The notes beneath the pieces are model-generated. The model did not search any database. It was not told the DNA's origin and worked only from the letters and a program-made list of their open reading frames with translations. A stretch of DNA of 64,000 nt from an uncultured Dysosmobacter sp. (GTDB lineage: Bacteria; Bacillota; Clostridia; Oscillospirales; Oscillospiraceae): contig CAKTOO010000015.1 of assembly GCA_934590165.1 (NCBI GenBank), positions 1-64,000 on the forward strand, read 5' to 3'. Within the stretch, counting starts at the first letter, position 1, and each line of letters starts with the position of its first letter. Of the stretch, positions 33,214-41,945 are shown one piece after another. Both the position numbers and the translations under genes were made by a program.

Positions 33214-34290
33214 ATGTTGGATATCAAGATCACGAAAGCCGCGCCCCTCAAGGCCAAGCCCACCGACGAGACCAAGCTGGGTTTCGGTAAAATTTTCACC
33301 GATCATATGTTCCTGATGGAATATACCCGCGGCCAGGGCTGGCACGATGCACGCATCGTCCCCTATGCCCCCTTTGTCCTGGACCCCGCCTGCGTGGTGT
33401 TCCACTATGCCCAAGAGATCTTTGAGGGCATGAAGGCCTACCGCGCCGTGGACGGCACCATCCAGCTGTTCCGTCCCGACTGCAACGCCAAGCGTATGCA
33501 GGATTCCTGCGACCGCCTGTGCATCCCCACCATCCCCGTGGAGGATTATGTCCAGGCCGTGAAGGCCCTGGTGGAAGTGGAGAAGGACTGGGTTCCCCAC
33601 ACCGAAGGCGCCTCCTTGTACATCCGCCCCTTCATCTTTGCCACTGACGTGGGCCTGGGCGTTCACGCCAGTCCCACCTATACCTTCTGCATCATCGTCT
33701 CTCCCTCCGGCGCTTATTATGCCGAGGGCATTAACCCCGTCCGCATTTACGTGGAAGACGAGTATATCCGCGCCGCTCCCGGCCTGACCGGCTTCACCAA
33801 GTGCGGCGGCAACTACGCCGCCTCCATCAAGGCCGGCGAGATTGCCGAGGAGAAGGGCTTTGCCCAGGTTCTGTGGCTGGACGGCGTGGAGAAGAAGTAT
33901 GTGGAAGAAGTCGGCAGCATGAACATCATGTTCAAGATCAACGGCAAGATCTACACCGCTCCCTGCGAGGGCACCGTGCTTCCCGGCGTCACCCGCCGCA
34001 GCTGTATTGAGTTGCTGCGCGACTGGGGCTATGAGGTCGAGGAGAAGCATGTGGCCATTGCCGACATCATGCAGGCCGGCCATGACGGCACCCTGGAAGA
34101 GGTCTTCGGCACCGGCACCGCCGCCGTGGTCTCTCCCGTCAAGGAGCTGGACTGGAAGGGCGATAAGGTCTTCATCTGCGACGGCAAGATCGGCCCCTTG
34201 ACCCAGAAGCTGTATGATACCATGACCGGTATGCAGTGGGGCAAGATTCCCGATGACAAGGGCTGGATCGTTCCTGTCTGCAAGGGCTGA
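33214..34290 (+). CDS. ilvE: Branched-chain amino-acid aminotransferase
   Basis: A 358-residue fold-type IV PLP enzyme that interconverts Val, Leu or Ile with their 2-oxoacids using glutamate. FHYAQEIFEGMKAYR (about 63-77), Lys196 in GFTKCGGNYAAS as the PLP lysine, and GTGTAAVVSPV near the end are family signatures. The length fits the longer eukaryote-like BCAT group. Control by a Val T-box means it is made when valine is short, pointing to a biosynthetic use. AAGGGAGAG lies upstream of the ATG. Confidence 0.95.
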   Translation: MLDIKITKAAPLKAKPTDETKLGFGKIFTDHMFLMEYTRGQGWHDARIVPYAPFVLDPACVVFHYAQEIFEGMKAYRAVDGTIQLFRPDCNAKRMQDSCDRLCIPTIPVEDYVQAVKALVEVEKDWVPHTEGASLYIRPFIFATDVGLGVHASPTYTFCIIVSPSGAYYAEGINPVRIYVEDEYIRAAPGLTGFTKCGGNYAASIKAGEIAEEKGFAQVLWLDGVEKKYVEEVGSMNIMFKINGKIYTAPCEGTVLPGVTRRSCIELLRDWGYEVEEKHVAIADIMQAGHDGTLEEVFGTGTAAVVSPVKELDWKGDKVFICDGKIGPLTQKLYDTMTGMQWGKIPDDKGWIVPVCKG

Positions 34291-34314
34291 GCTTCCAGGT
34301 TATACATTTAATGT

Positions 34315-34347
34315 AAAAAGGAGGAGCACTTGCTCCTCCTTTTTTAT
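34315..34347. terminator. Bidirectional terminator after ilvE
   Basis: AAAAAGGAGGAGCA pairs with TGCTCCTCCTTTTT around a two-base gap, followed by T-rich sequence; the convergent acetyltransferase gene ends at 34352. Confidence 0.88.
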
Positions 34348-34351
34348 CATG

Positions 34352-34924
34352 TTACGCGTTTGCCTCCTCCAGGACCCGAAGCACCTGTTCCCGCGCCGCC
34401 TCCCGCAAAGGCCGCAGCGGTGCCGGGATCTTATCATACGTCCCGACGGCCTTTTCAAACCAGGCCACGTCCCTCCAGGCACCGTCCTTGTACCCAGCGC
34501 TTTTTTGAAGGCCCATGAGATGAAAGCCCATGGCGCGGTGCAGTCCCTCGCTGGCCGGATTGGGCACGGTGACCAGGGCATATGCCGTGCGGATCCCCTG
34601 GAGGCGCAGCAACTCTATCAGGGCGCCGTACATCCGGCGGCCCACGCCCCTCCCCCGGGCCTCCCGGTCCAGGTATATGGACAGTTCCGCGTTCCACTGG
34701 TAGGCTGACCGCTCCGCCTGGCGGTGGGCGTAGGCGTAGCCCACGATCCGACCGTTCTCCCGGCAGACCAGATACGGGTAGCAGGCGGAAAAGCTCCGGA
34801 TGCGCTCCGCGAACTCCTCCTCCGTAGGCAGCACGCATTCAAAGGTAATGGGTGTTTCAAGGTACTGGCCGTAAATGGCCAGCAGCTCTCCCGCGTCCTG
34901 CAAGGCTGCAAATCCGATCTCCAT
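34352..34924 (-). CDS. GNAT family N-acetyltransferase, phosphinothricin-acetyltransferase-like
   Basis: A 190-residue GNAT protein: the acetyl-CoA loop ARGRGVGRRMYGALIELL lies near residues 90-107 and the C-terminal VTVPNPASEGLHRAMGFH gives the second half of the cofactor site. The order AYQWNAELSIYL then the loop resembles the Pat/phosphinothricin group, but the natural acceptor is unknown. GGGAGGG precedes the ATG at 34924 by seven bases. A terminator separates it from the upstream minus-strand gene. Confidence 0.85.
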   Translation of the reverse strand: MEIGFAALQDAGELLAIYGQYLETPITFECVLPTEEEFAERIRSFSACYPYLVCRENGRIVGYAYAHRQAERSAYQWNAELSIYLDREARGRGVGRRMYGALIELLRLQGIRTAYALVTVPNPASEGLHRAMGFHLMGLQKSAGYKDGAWRDVAWFEKAVGTYDKIPAPLRPLREAAREQVLRVLEEANA

Positions 34925-34949
34925 ATCAGTTCCCTCCCAAATCAAAAGC

Positions 34950-34981
34950 AACAGGGACGCACAGCCTTGTACGTCCCTGTT
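34950..34981 (-). terminator. Terminator between two minus-strand genes
   Basis: AACAGGGACG pairs with CGTCCCTGTT (34950-34959, 34972-34981); on the minus strand it is followed by a T-rich tail. Confidence 0.7.
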
Positions 34982-34983
34982 AC

Positions 34984-35415
34984 TCAGGTTTTCGCATTGA
35001 TTTTAGCACCGCACTTGGGGCAGGTGATGATGATCTTTCCCTTGCCCACCGGCACCCGGCAGATGGTCTTGCACTGCTTGCAAGTGAAGTACTTGTGGTC
35101 CTTGTCGGCATGGCGGGCCTTGGCCCCCTGGCTCCGGTTCTTCATGCCCCACATCCAGTTCAGGTATTTCGTGTTTTCCCCCTGCCGCTTATAGAGCTTT
35201 TTGGAAAGCATTCGGAAGAAGATGAGGACCATCAGTGGCCACAGCAGCAGCTCGCAGATCCGGGCCCCCATACCCAGCTTGGCCAGGGAACACACCATCT
35301 GTACAAGAAAAACGCCCAGATATACCCGCAGCAGCGCCACATTCAGCTGGTCCATGCCATTTCGGCCGTACATGAACCGGGCAAAAGCATTGCCGGCCTT
35401 GCGGAAAATTCCCAT
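34984..35415 (-). CDS. Membrane protein with C-terminal zinc ribbon, unknown function
   Basis: A 143-residue protein with one or two hydrophobic helices (about residues 25-70) and a C-terminal zinc ribbon CKQCKTICRVP then CPKCGAK, two CxxC pairs 19 residues apart. Similar small proteins occur in Oscillospiraceae, but no function is known to me. Its promoter is TTGTCT/TAAAAT with 17-base spacing (35490-35495, 35467-35472). The leader contains CCGGCGC/GCGCCGG with a CCCCTCC loop complementary to its own AAAGGAG site, which could affect translation. Confidence 0.65.
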   Translation of the reverse strand: MGIFRKAGNAFARFMYGRNGMDQLNVALLRVYLGVFLVQMVCSLAKLGMGARICELLLWPLMVLIFFRMLSKKLYKRQGENTKYLNWMWGMKNRSQGAKARHADKDHKYFTCKQCKTICRVPVGKGKIIITCPKCGAKINAKT

Positions 35416-35466
35416 AACACAGGACTCCTTTTCCGGCGCGGAGGGGCGCCGGTCAATTTTTCTCTT

Positions 35467-35524
35467 ATTTTACTCTTGTTCCTTCCCACAGACAACCAAT
35501 TTGCCCCGAAATTTACAAATTGGT
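35467..35524. promoter_or_regulatory. Promoter of the zinc-ribbon gene and a 9-bp dyad upstream of htpG
   Basis: ACCAATTTG (35495-35503) and CAAATTGGT (35516-35524) are exact inverted arms with a 12-base gap, lying between the divergent zinc-ribbon gene and htpG. On the minus side it abuts the -35 (35490-35495). On the plus side it ends 25 bases before a TATACT (35550-35555) that is the likely htpG -10. It is not a CIRCE element. Confidence 0.5.
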
Positions 35525-35597
35525 CATTTATTTGTTTTGTTCAAAGTGATATACTCTAGCCATTGTGAAAAAATAAATATAAGGAAGTGCATCTCAC

Positions 35598-37481
35598 ATG
35601 GCAAAAAAGCAATTTAAGGCGGAATCCAAACGGCTGCTGGACCTGATGATCAACTCCATCTACACCCACAAGGAGATCTTCCTGCGGGAGATCATCTCCA
35701 ACGCCAGCGACGCCTGCGACAAGCTGTGCTACCAGGCGCTGACGGACGATTCCGTGGGCATGAGCCGCAAGGACTTCAAAATCGAGCTGAAGGTGGACAA
35801 GGAGAGCCGCCTCATCTCCGTCAGCGACAACGGCATCGGCATGGATAAGGAGGACCTGGAGAACAACCTGGGCGTCATCGCCTCCTCCGGCTCCTATCGC
35901 TTCAAGCAGGAGGTGGGAGACGACGCCAAGGACACCGATGTGATCGGCCAGTTCGGCGTGGGCTTCTACTCCGCCTTCATGGTGGCGGACCACATCACCG
36001 TAGTGACGAAAAAGTACGGCAGCGACACTGCTTATATGTGGCAGTCCGACGGCGCCGACGGCTACACCATCACGGAATGTGAAAAGACATCAGTGGGCAC
36101 CGACATCATCATGCACATCAAGCCCGACACTGAGGATGAGAAGTACAGCGAATTCCTGGAGTCCTGGCGTCTCCAGGAGCTGGTGCGCAAGTACTCCGAC
36201 TATATCCGCTTCCCCATCCGCATGGAGGTCAGCAAGACCCGCAAAAAGGAAGGTGCCCCCGATGACAAGCCGGAGTACGAGACTTACAGCGAGGTGGAGA
36301 CCCTCAACTCCATGGTGCCCATCTGGCAGCGGCGCAAGTCCAGCGTGAAGCCGGAGGAATACAACAAGTTCTACCGGGACAAGTTCCACGACTACGCCGA
36401 CCCTCAGAGGGTCATCGCCGTGTCCGCCGAGGGCGCCGTCACCTACAAGGCGCTGCTGTTCATCCCCGGCGCCACGCCTTTCGACTACTACACCAAGGAG
36501 TATGAAAAGGGCCTGCAGCTTTACTCCAACGGCGTACTCATCATGGACAAGTGCGCGGACCTGCTGCCGGAGCATTTCCGTTTCGTCCGGGGCGTGGTGG
36601 ACTCTCCCGACCTGAGCCTGAACATCTCCCGGGAGCTTTTGCAGCATGACCGGCAGCTGAAGGTCATCGCCGCCAACCTGGAAAAGAAGATCAAAAGCGA
36701 GCTTGCCAAGATGCTGAAGGAGGACCGGGAGGGCTATGAGACCTTCTGGAAGAACTTCGGCCGCCAGTTGAAATACGGCGTGGTGGGCGAATACGGCGCC
36801 CACAAGGAGCTGCTCCAGGACCTGCTGCTGTTCTACTCCTCCACGGAAAAGAAGCCTGTCACCCTGGAGGAATATGTCTCCCGGATGCAGGAGGACCAGA
36901 AATATATCTACTACGCCGCCGGCGAGAGCCTGGACAAGGTGGACAAGCTGCCCCAGACAGAGCTGCTGCGGGACAAGGGCGTGGAGATCCTCTACTTCAC
37001 CGAGGAGGTGGACGAGTTCTGCGCCCAGATCCTCCATGCGTACAAGGACAAGGAATTCCGCTCCGTGCTGGACCAGGAGATCGAGGAGGGCGACGCCAAG
37101 CGGGCCGAGGAGGCCGCCGACGCCCACAAGGCCGCCTTTGACTTTGTGAAGGAGACCTTGGGCGACGCCGTCAAAGAGGTAAAAGCCTCCGCCCGCCTCA
37201 AGTCCCACCCCGTATGCCTCACCGCCGGGGAGGGCCTGAGCTTTGAGATGGAGAAATACTTCCAGTCCGTCCAGCCTGACTCCGGTATCAAGGCCGACCG
37301 CATCCTGGAGCTGAATGTGGAGCACCCCGCCTTCCAGGCCCTGGAGACCGCTGTCACCGCCGACCCGGAAAAGGCGAAAAAATACGCAAAGCTCCTGTAC
37401 AACCAGGCTTTGCTCATCGCGGGCCTGCCTCTGGAGGACCCCTCCGGCTACACCGATCTGGTGTGCGAGCTGATGAAGTGA
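35598..37481 (+). CDS. htpG: Hsp90 family molecular chaperone HtpG
   Basis: A 627-residue Hsp90: N-terminal GHKL ATPase domain with EIISNASDACDKL (about 35-47), DNGIGM (about 80), GQFGVGFYSAFMV (about 115); a middle domain with GVVDSPDLSLNISRELLQ; and the C-terminal dimerisation domain. It folds client proteins under stress in the cytoplasm. AAGGAAG lies before the ATG at 35598. No HrcA or CtsR site is obvious; a 9-bp dyad lies upstream. A shared terminator separates it from the convergent DUF3810 gene. Confidence 0.97.
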   Translation: MAKKQFKAESKRLLDLMINSIYTHKEIFLREIISNASDACDKLCYQALTDDSVGMSRKDFKIELKVDKESRLISVSDNGIGMDKEDLENNLGVIASSGSYRFKQEVGDDAKDTDVIGQFGVGFYSAFMVADHITVVTKKYGSDTAYMWQSDGADGYTITECEKTSVGTDIIMHIKPDTEDEKYSEFLESWRLQELVRKYSDYIRFPIRMEVSKTRKKEGAPDDKPEYETYSEVETLNSMVPIWQRRKSSVKPEEYNKFYRDKFHDYADPQRVIAVSAEGAVTYKALLFIPGATPFDYYTKEYEKGLQLYSNGVLIMDKCADLLPEHFRFVRGVVDSPDLSLNISRELLQHDRQLKVIAANLEKKIKSELAKMLKEDREGYETFWKNFGRQLKYGVVGEYGAHKELLQDLLLFYSSTEKKPVTLEEYVSRMQEDQKYIYYAAGESLDKVDKLPQTELLRDKGVEILYFTEEVDEFCAQILHAYKDKEFRSVLDQEIEEGDAKRAEEAADAHKAAFDFVKETLGDAVKEVKASARLKSHPVCLTAGEGLSFEMEKYFQSVQPDSGIKADRILELNVEHPAFQALETAVTADPEKAKKYAKLLYNQALLIAGLPLEDPSGYTDLVCELMK

Positions 37482-37482
37482 T

Positions 37483-37516
37483 AAAAAATGAGCCGCTTTC
37501 GCGGCTCATTTTTTTA
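37483..37516. terminator. Bidirectional terminator between htpG and the DUF3810 gene
   Basis: AAAAAATGAGCCGC (37483-37496) pairs with GCGGCTCATTTTTT (37501-37514) around TTTC; it overlaps the stop region of the minus-strand gene. Confidence 0.93.
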
Positions 37517-38611
37517 TATCCGGTCTTTGTAATACGTCACCAGCAGGTCCACCACGGTTCCGTAGGACTGGAGCCCCAGTTCCTGGCCATAGCCCTTTAA
37601 AAAGCTGTCGTATATCCGGTTGGAGACCTTTTGGGCCGTTTTGTCCTCAAACTGGTCCCAGTACTCGTTTTGATACCGCAGGTCCGCCTGCACCGTCTCC
37701 GGCAGGGCATTGCGAATGGCCCAGTAGGCATCCGGGTCCACCCGGTACAGGGCGTTTCCCAGATAGATGTACCCGGACAGCCAGCCGGAATAGGCATACA
37801 CATGGTCGCCACAGGTGGTGGCGGCCAGGATAGCCAGGAAGTTGCACTCCTGCTCCGAGGTGATGCCCCGCTGGTGGGCCAGCTCGTGGGCCGCCGTGGC
37901 GGGCAGCATGCTGGCCGGGGAATCGATGTTCACATTGGCTTCTCCTGTAAACGGGCAATAGATGCCGGTGAAGTCCAAAGCGCTGAGCAGGCGTGAAAAG
38001 TATACCGGCTTTACCCCGGTGTCCTCAAAGGACAAGAAGGGATATTCCTGCTCCAGAGCATCATAGGCATGGACACTGTTTTTCAGGATGGTCCGCCGGT
38101 CCTCCGCAAACACATCGTTCCCGTCCCGGGCCACGCCGTCCGCAGTCACTGACACCTGGTGGGCGAAATACGCCGTTACCGCCTCCAGGTCCTCCAGAGC
38201 CACCGGCTGGGCATGCAGGCCGGATTTTTCCTGGAAGCCGTCAGCATAGCTGTCAATGCCCAGCAGGAAGCAGAAGCCCGCGTAAATGGTGACGCCCACG
38301 CACACCGCGCCCAGCACGGCGCCGTAAGCCCGCCGCAGAGCGCCCCGGCCCCGGCGTTTCGCCACGGCGATAACGCTCCAGACCAAATATCCGGCGGCTA
38401 CCACCGCCAAAAGCACGCACAGTGCCTCCGCCACAGAGAAGCCCACCCGGTAGCACACGGTGCCGATGGCCCGGCGCAGGGGCGCCGTCACACGGGCCGC
38501 CAGAGCGTTCATCCACGCCCGGTCGCCCCTGCAAAGCCAATAGGCTGCCAGCAGACAAAGGTCCGCCAGCAGCCAGATATGGAGTTTTTTGTAGGTTTTC
38601 AAGAGCTTCAT
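37514..38611 (-). CDS. DUF3810 domain membrane zinc peptidase-like protein
   Basis: A 365-residue protein with three N-terminal membrane segments (about residues 10-27, 58-82, 97-118) and an outside domain bearing HELAH at 242-246 and EQE at 253-255, the HExxH pattern of DUF3810. The family is thought to be membrane metallopeptidases of unknown substrate. GGAGTAAGG lies before the ATG at 38611 and only four bases separate it from the peptide-transporter ATPase gene, so it is the last gene of that operon. It may trim peptides for uptake; this is inference. Confidence 0.82.
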   Translation of the reverse strand: MKLLKTYKKLHIWLLADLCLLAAYWLCRGDRAWMNALAARVTAPLRRAIGTVCYRVGFSVAEALCVLLAVVAAGYLVWSVIAVAKRRGRGALRRAYGAVLGAVCVGVTIYAGFCFLLGIDSYADGFQEKSGLHAQPVALEDLEAVTAYFAHQVSVTADGVARDGNDVFAEDRRTILKNSVHAYDALEQEYPFLSFEDTGVKPVYFSRLLSALDFTGIYCPFTGEANVNIDSPASMLPATAAHELAHQRGITSEQECNFLAILAATTCGDHVYAYSGWLSGYIYLGNALYRVDPDAYWAIRNALPETVQADLRYQNEYWDQFEDKTAQKVSNRIYDSFLKGYGQELGLQSYGTVVDLLVTYYKDRI

Positions 38612-38615
38612 GGCC

Positions 38616-39350
38616 TTACTCCGCAGCGGCAAGCAGCTGCCGGGTATACTCCTCCCGGGGATGGTCAAAAATGTCATCCACGGTGCCCTGCTCCACGATG
38701 CGCCCCTGCTTCATCACCAGGACCCGGTCGCACAGCTGGTACACCACATTCAAATCGTGAGAGATGAACAAATAGCTCAAATCCAGCTCCCGGCGCAGCT
38801 GCCGCAGCAGCTTTAAGATCTGGGCCTGGATAGTCACATCCAACGCGCTGACCGGCTCATCGGCAATGAGGAACCGGGGCCGCTGGATAAGGGCGGTGGC
38901 GATGGACACCCGCTGGCGCTGGCCGCCGGAGAGCTCTGCCGGCTTGGAGCGCAAACATTCCTCCGGCAGCTCCACCAGAGCCAGCATCTCCCGCACCCGG
39001 CGTTTGCGCTCCGGGGCGTCATACTTGCCGTAAATGCGCAGGGGCTCCTCCAAGATCCACTCTACTGTGTAGGCGGGGTTCAGGGAGCTGTACGGGTCCT
39101 GAAAGATCATCTGGGGCCGCTTCGTATAGTGGATGACCTCCCCCCGGTCCGGCCGCACCATGCCCAAAATGGTTTTGGCCAGGGTGGACTTGCCGGTGCC
39201 GGACTCGCCCACCAGGCCTAAAATTTCCCCGTGGTGAACATCAAAGGACACATCGTGGAGGACCTCGTGATATGCGCCCTTCCGAAAGGGGCCGCCCTCC
39301 CGGTAGCCGCTGGTCACATGGTGCAAAGAGAGCACCAGATCGTTGTTCAT
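38616..39350 (-). CDS. dppF: Dipeptide/oligopeptide ABC transporter ATPase (DppF/OppF type)
   Basis: A 244-residue ABC ATPase with Walker A GESGTGKST (about 49-57), Q-loop MIFQDPYSSLNP, signature LSGGQRQRVSIA (about 139) and Walker B RFLIADEPVSALD. It lacks the long C-terminal oligopeptide extension and is a little short for OppF. It pairs with the upstream ATPase, whose stop overlaps its start (ATGA). It energises uptake by the two permeases upstream. The exact peptide substrate is unknown. Confidence 0.9.
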   Translation of the reverse strand: MNNDLVLSLHHVTSGYREGGPFRKGAYHEVLHDVSFDVHHGEILGLVGESGTGKSTLAKTILGMVRPDRGEVIHYTKRPQMIFQDPYSSLNPAYTVEWILEEPLRIYGKYDAPERKRRVREMLALVELPEECLRSKPAELSGGQRQRVSIATALIQRPRFLIADEPVSALDVTIQAQILKLLRQLRRELDLSYLFISHDLNVVYQLCDRVLVMKQGRIVEQGTVDDIFDHPREEYTRQLLAAAE

Positions 39351-40138
39351 AGGTGCTCCTCCTTCCGTGTCCGGGTGGGAATGGCGGCAATGAGCCGCTG
39401 GGTGTAGGGGTGTTGGGGATGGTAGAATACCTGGTCGGTCTCTCCCTCCTCCACCAACGCCCCCCGCTGCATCACCGCCACCCGGGTGCAGAGCTTACGC
39501 ACCACGTTCAGGTTGTGGGAGATGAACAGCATGGAAATGCCGGATTCCCGGTTCAATTTCTTCAAAAGCTCCAAAATCTGCGCCTGGATGGTCACATCCA
39601 GGGCGGTGGTAGGCTCGTCCAGCAGCAGGAGCTTCGGCCGGATGATGATGGCCGCGGCGATCATGGCCCGCTGGAGCATACCGCCGGAGAGTTCATGGGG
39701 GTACTTGTCGTAGACCCCCTCCGGGTCCGGCAGTTCCACCGCCGTCAGTGCTTCCAGCGCCATGCGGCGCCGCTCCTGAGGCGGCGTATCACTGTGAAGC
39801 CGCAGCACTTCCTCCACCTGGCGGCCCACCTTCATCAGCGGGTCCATAGAGCTCATGGGCTCCTGAAACACCACGCCGATGTCCTTGCCCTGGACCTTCC
39901 GCAAAAGTGCCCGGTCCGCGTGGAGAAGGTCCGTGCCGTCCAGCAAAATCTCACCGGAATAGTCGCACTGCTTCCGGGGCAGCAGCCCCGCGATGCTCAT
40001 GGTGGTAACGGACTTGCCAGAGCCGGACTCGCCCACCAGGCCCAGGATCTCGCCGTCCCAGATGGTGAAGCTGACGCCGCCCACGGCCTCCCGGTCCCGG
40101 GAGTGGAATTTCACATGTAAGTCTTTGACTTCCAGCAT
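39347..40138 (-). CDS. dppD: Dipeptide/oligopeptide ABC transporter ATPase (DppD/OppD type)
   Basis: A 263-residue ABC ATPase: Walker A GESGSGKS, QEPMSSMDPLM in the Q-loop, signature LSGGMLQRAMIAAAI, Walker B LLLDEPTTALD and the C-terminal HPQHPYTQRLIAAIP typical of this family. The ATG at 40138 overlaps the permease stop (TGATG) and follows GGGAGG. Nickel transporters share this architecture, but the complete five-gene order with a DppA-like binding protein favours peptides. Confidence 0.9.
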   Translation of the reverse strand: MLEVKDLHVKFHSRDREAVGGVSFTIWDGEILGLVGESGSGKSVTTMSIAGLLPRKQCDYSGEILLDGTDLLHADRALLRKVQGKDIGVVFQEPMSSMDPLMKVGRQVEEVLRLHSDTPPQERRRMALEALTAVELPDPEGVYDKYPHELSGGMLQRAMIAAAIIIRPKLLLLDEPTTALDVTIQAQILELLKKLNRESGISMLFISHNLNVVRKLCTRVAVMQRGALVEEGETDQVFYHPQHPYTQRLIAAIPTRTRKEEHL

Positions 40139-40947
40139 CAGTCCACCTCCCTGCCCCGGCGCTGCAGGCCCTCGCCGATGAGACCCACGCCGAACACCAG
40201 CAAAATGATGGTCGCTCCCGTGCACACCGCGTACCAGGGGGCGGCGGAGAACATGCTCTGGGCCTCGGAGAGCATGTAGCCCAGGGAGGCGTCCGGGGGC
40301 GTGACGCCGATGCCCAGATAGCTCATGGAGGCCTCCGCCAGCACGGCGTTGTTGAAGCCGATGGTAATAGCCGGCAGCAGCACCTGGATGGTATTGGGCA
40401 GGATGTGCACCACCAGGATGCGGCCGCTGCCCGCGCCCATGAGCCGGGCGCTTTTCACATAGTTCACATCCCGGAGGGCGGCAAAGGCCGTCCGGGTGAC
40501 CCGGGCAAAGCTGGGGACAAACACGATGCCCAGAGCCAGCACCACATTGTATTTGTTGCCGGGGCCCAGCACGCTGATGATGACCAGGGCCAGCAGAATA
40601 CTGGGGAAGGCGGTGAGGGCGTCGTTGAAACGCATGAGGACCTCATCCACCACGCCGCCGAAGTAGCCGGTGAGGGCGCCGATGATAGTACCGCACACGG
40701 CGCCGATGGTCACCACGGCCACGGCGATGGCGAAGGTGGTGCCGGCGCCCTTCAGCACCCGGCTGAAAATATCACGGCCGAAATTGTCCGTGCCCATGAG
40801 GTTGTGGAGGGTGGGGCCGGACAGCTTGGGCCCCGCCATCATGGCGGAGGGGTCGTAGGGCGTCCAGAAATAGCCCACCACGATCAAAAGCGTCATAAAG
40901 CCTGTCAGCAGGAGCCCCGCTTTCAGATATCCGTTCAGCCGTTTCAT
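40138..40947 (-). CDS. dppC: Dipeptide/oligopeptide ABC transporter permease (DppC type)
   Basis: A 269-residue inner-membrane permease with about six helices. The N-terminal GTDNFGRDIFSRVLKGAGTT is the OppC/DppC signature and the EAA coupling motif ARLMGAGSGRILVVHILPN contacts the ATPase. Starts overlap with dppB (ATGA, 40944-40947), so translation is coupled. It forms the channel with DppB. Confidence 0.92.
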   Translation of the reverse strand: MKRLNGYLKAGLLLTGFMTLLIVVGYFWTPYDPSAMMAGPKLSGPTLHNLMGTDNFGRDIFSRVLKGAGTTFAIAVAVVTIGAVCGTIIGALTGYFGGVVDEVLMRFNDALTAFPSILLALVIISVLGPGNKYNVVLALGIVFVPSFARVTRTAFAALRDVNYVKSARLMGAGSGRILVVHILPNTIQVLLPAITIGFNNAVLAEASMSYLGIGVTPPDASLGYMLSEAQSMFSAAPWYAVCTGATIILLVFGVGLIGEGLQRRGREVD

Positions 40948-41894
40948 GCGTCACCTCCCAGCCGCAGGCGGGGATCGATCCGCTGGTTGATGAGATCCGC
41001 CACGGTGCCCGCCAGCACCACCCAGAAGGCCAGGATCACCACGATGGCCTGAACCACCGGATAGTCCCGGTTGGAGATGGAGGCCACCAGCAACCGCCCC
41101 AGCCCCGGGATGGCGAACACCTGCTCCACCACGATGCTGCCGGCCACGATCTCCGCCATGGTCTGGGCCAGAAACGTGACCACCGGCACCAGGGCGTTTT
41201 TCAGCACATGGCCGTACAGCACGCCGGCGCGGTCATTGCCCCGGGAGATGGCGGTGCGGACGTAATCCTTCTGCATCTCCCCCAGGACCGTGCTGCGCAG
41301 CATCCGCACCGTCATGGCCACCCGGGGGATGGCAATGGAGACGGCGGCAAAAAACAGGTATTTCACGGCGCCGGGGAAATCGGTCCCCAGGTCTGGGAAC
41401 TTTCCATGGGTGAACCACCGCAAAACGGTGCTGAACAGCCAGGTCAGCAAAATGCCGGTAAAGAAAGAAGGCACCGCCATGCAAAGCTGGTTCAGGGCTG
41501 TGCTCACGCCGTCCAGCCGTCCCCCCGCCCGGCGGGCGGAGCGGACGCCCAGGGGAATGGACACCGCCACAATGAGCAGAAAGCTCAAAACGCTCAGGCA
41601 CAGCGTCACCAGCACCTTGGGGGCAATGAGCTGCTGTACCGGCTGCTTATAGCTGATGGAGGTGCCCAGGTTGCCGGTGAAAAAGCCCAGCAGCCACTCC
41701 CCGTAACGCACCAGCAGCGGCCGGTCCAGGCCCATCTCCTTTTCCAGGGCCGCCACCTTTTCCGGCGTGGCCTGGGTGCCCAGCATGATCTCAGCGGCAC
41801 TGCCGGAGATCAGTGAAAAGGCCACAAACGCCAAAAAGGAGACGATGACCATGGTCACCAGCAGCATCGCAATGCGTTTTGCCGCGTATTTCAT
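40944..41894 (-). CDS. dppB: Dipeptide/oligopeptide ABC transporter permease (DppB type)
   Basis: A 316-residue permease with six membrane helices, an LDRPLLVRYGEWLLGFFTGN-like segment after the first helix, and the EAA loop AISRGNDRAGVLYGHVLKNA. Three closely spaced in-frame ATGs exist; AAAGGGG sits nine bases before the one at 41894, giving MKYAAKRIAML, the usual family start. It is 51 bases behind the binding-protein gene. Confidence 0.92.
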   Translation of the reverse strand: MKYAAKRIAMLLVTMVIVSFLAFVAFSLISGSAAEIMLGTQATPEKVAALEKEMGLDRPLLVRYGEWLLGFFTGNLGTSISYKQPVQQLIAPKVLVTLCLSVLSFLLIVAVSIPLGVRSARRAGGRLDGVSTALNQLCMAVPSFFTGILLTWLFSTVLRWFTHGKFPDLGTDFPGAVKYLFFAAVSIAIPRVAMTVRMLRSTVLGEMQKDYVRTAISRGNDRAGVLYGHVLKNALVPVVTFLAQTMAEIVAGSIVVEQVFAIPGLGRLLVASISNRDYPVVQAIVVILAFWVVLAGTVADLINQRIDPRLRLGGDA

Positions 41895-41945
41895 GGTCAT
41901 CATCCCCTTTCCGGGCAAGCGGCAGAAAATGTGCCGCTTTTCATA

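Noticed and set aside
35416..35597. A CIRCE element controlling htpG
   Set aside because: The TTAGCACTC/GAGTGCTAA arms are absent; a different dyad is present.
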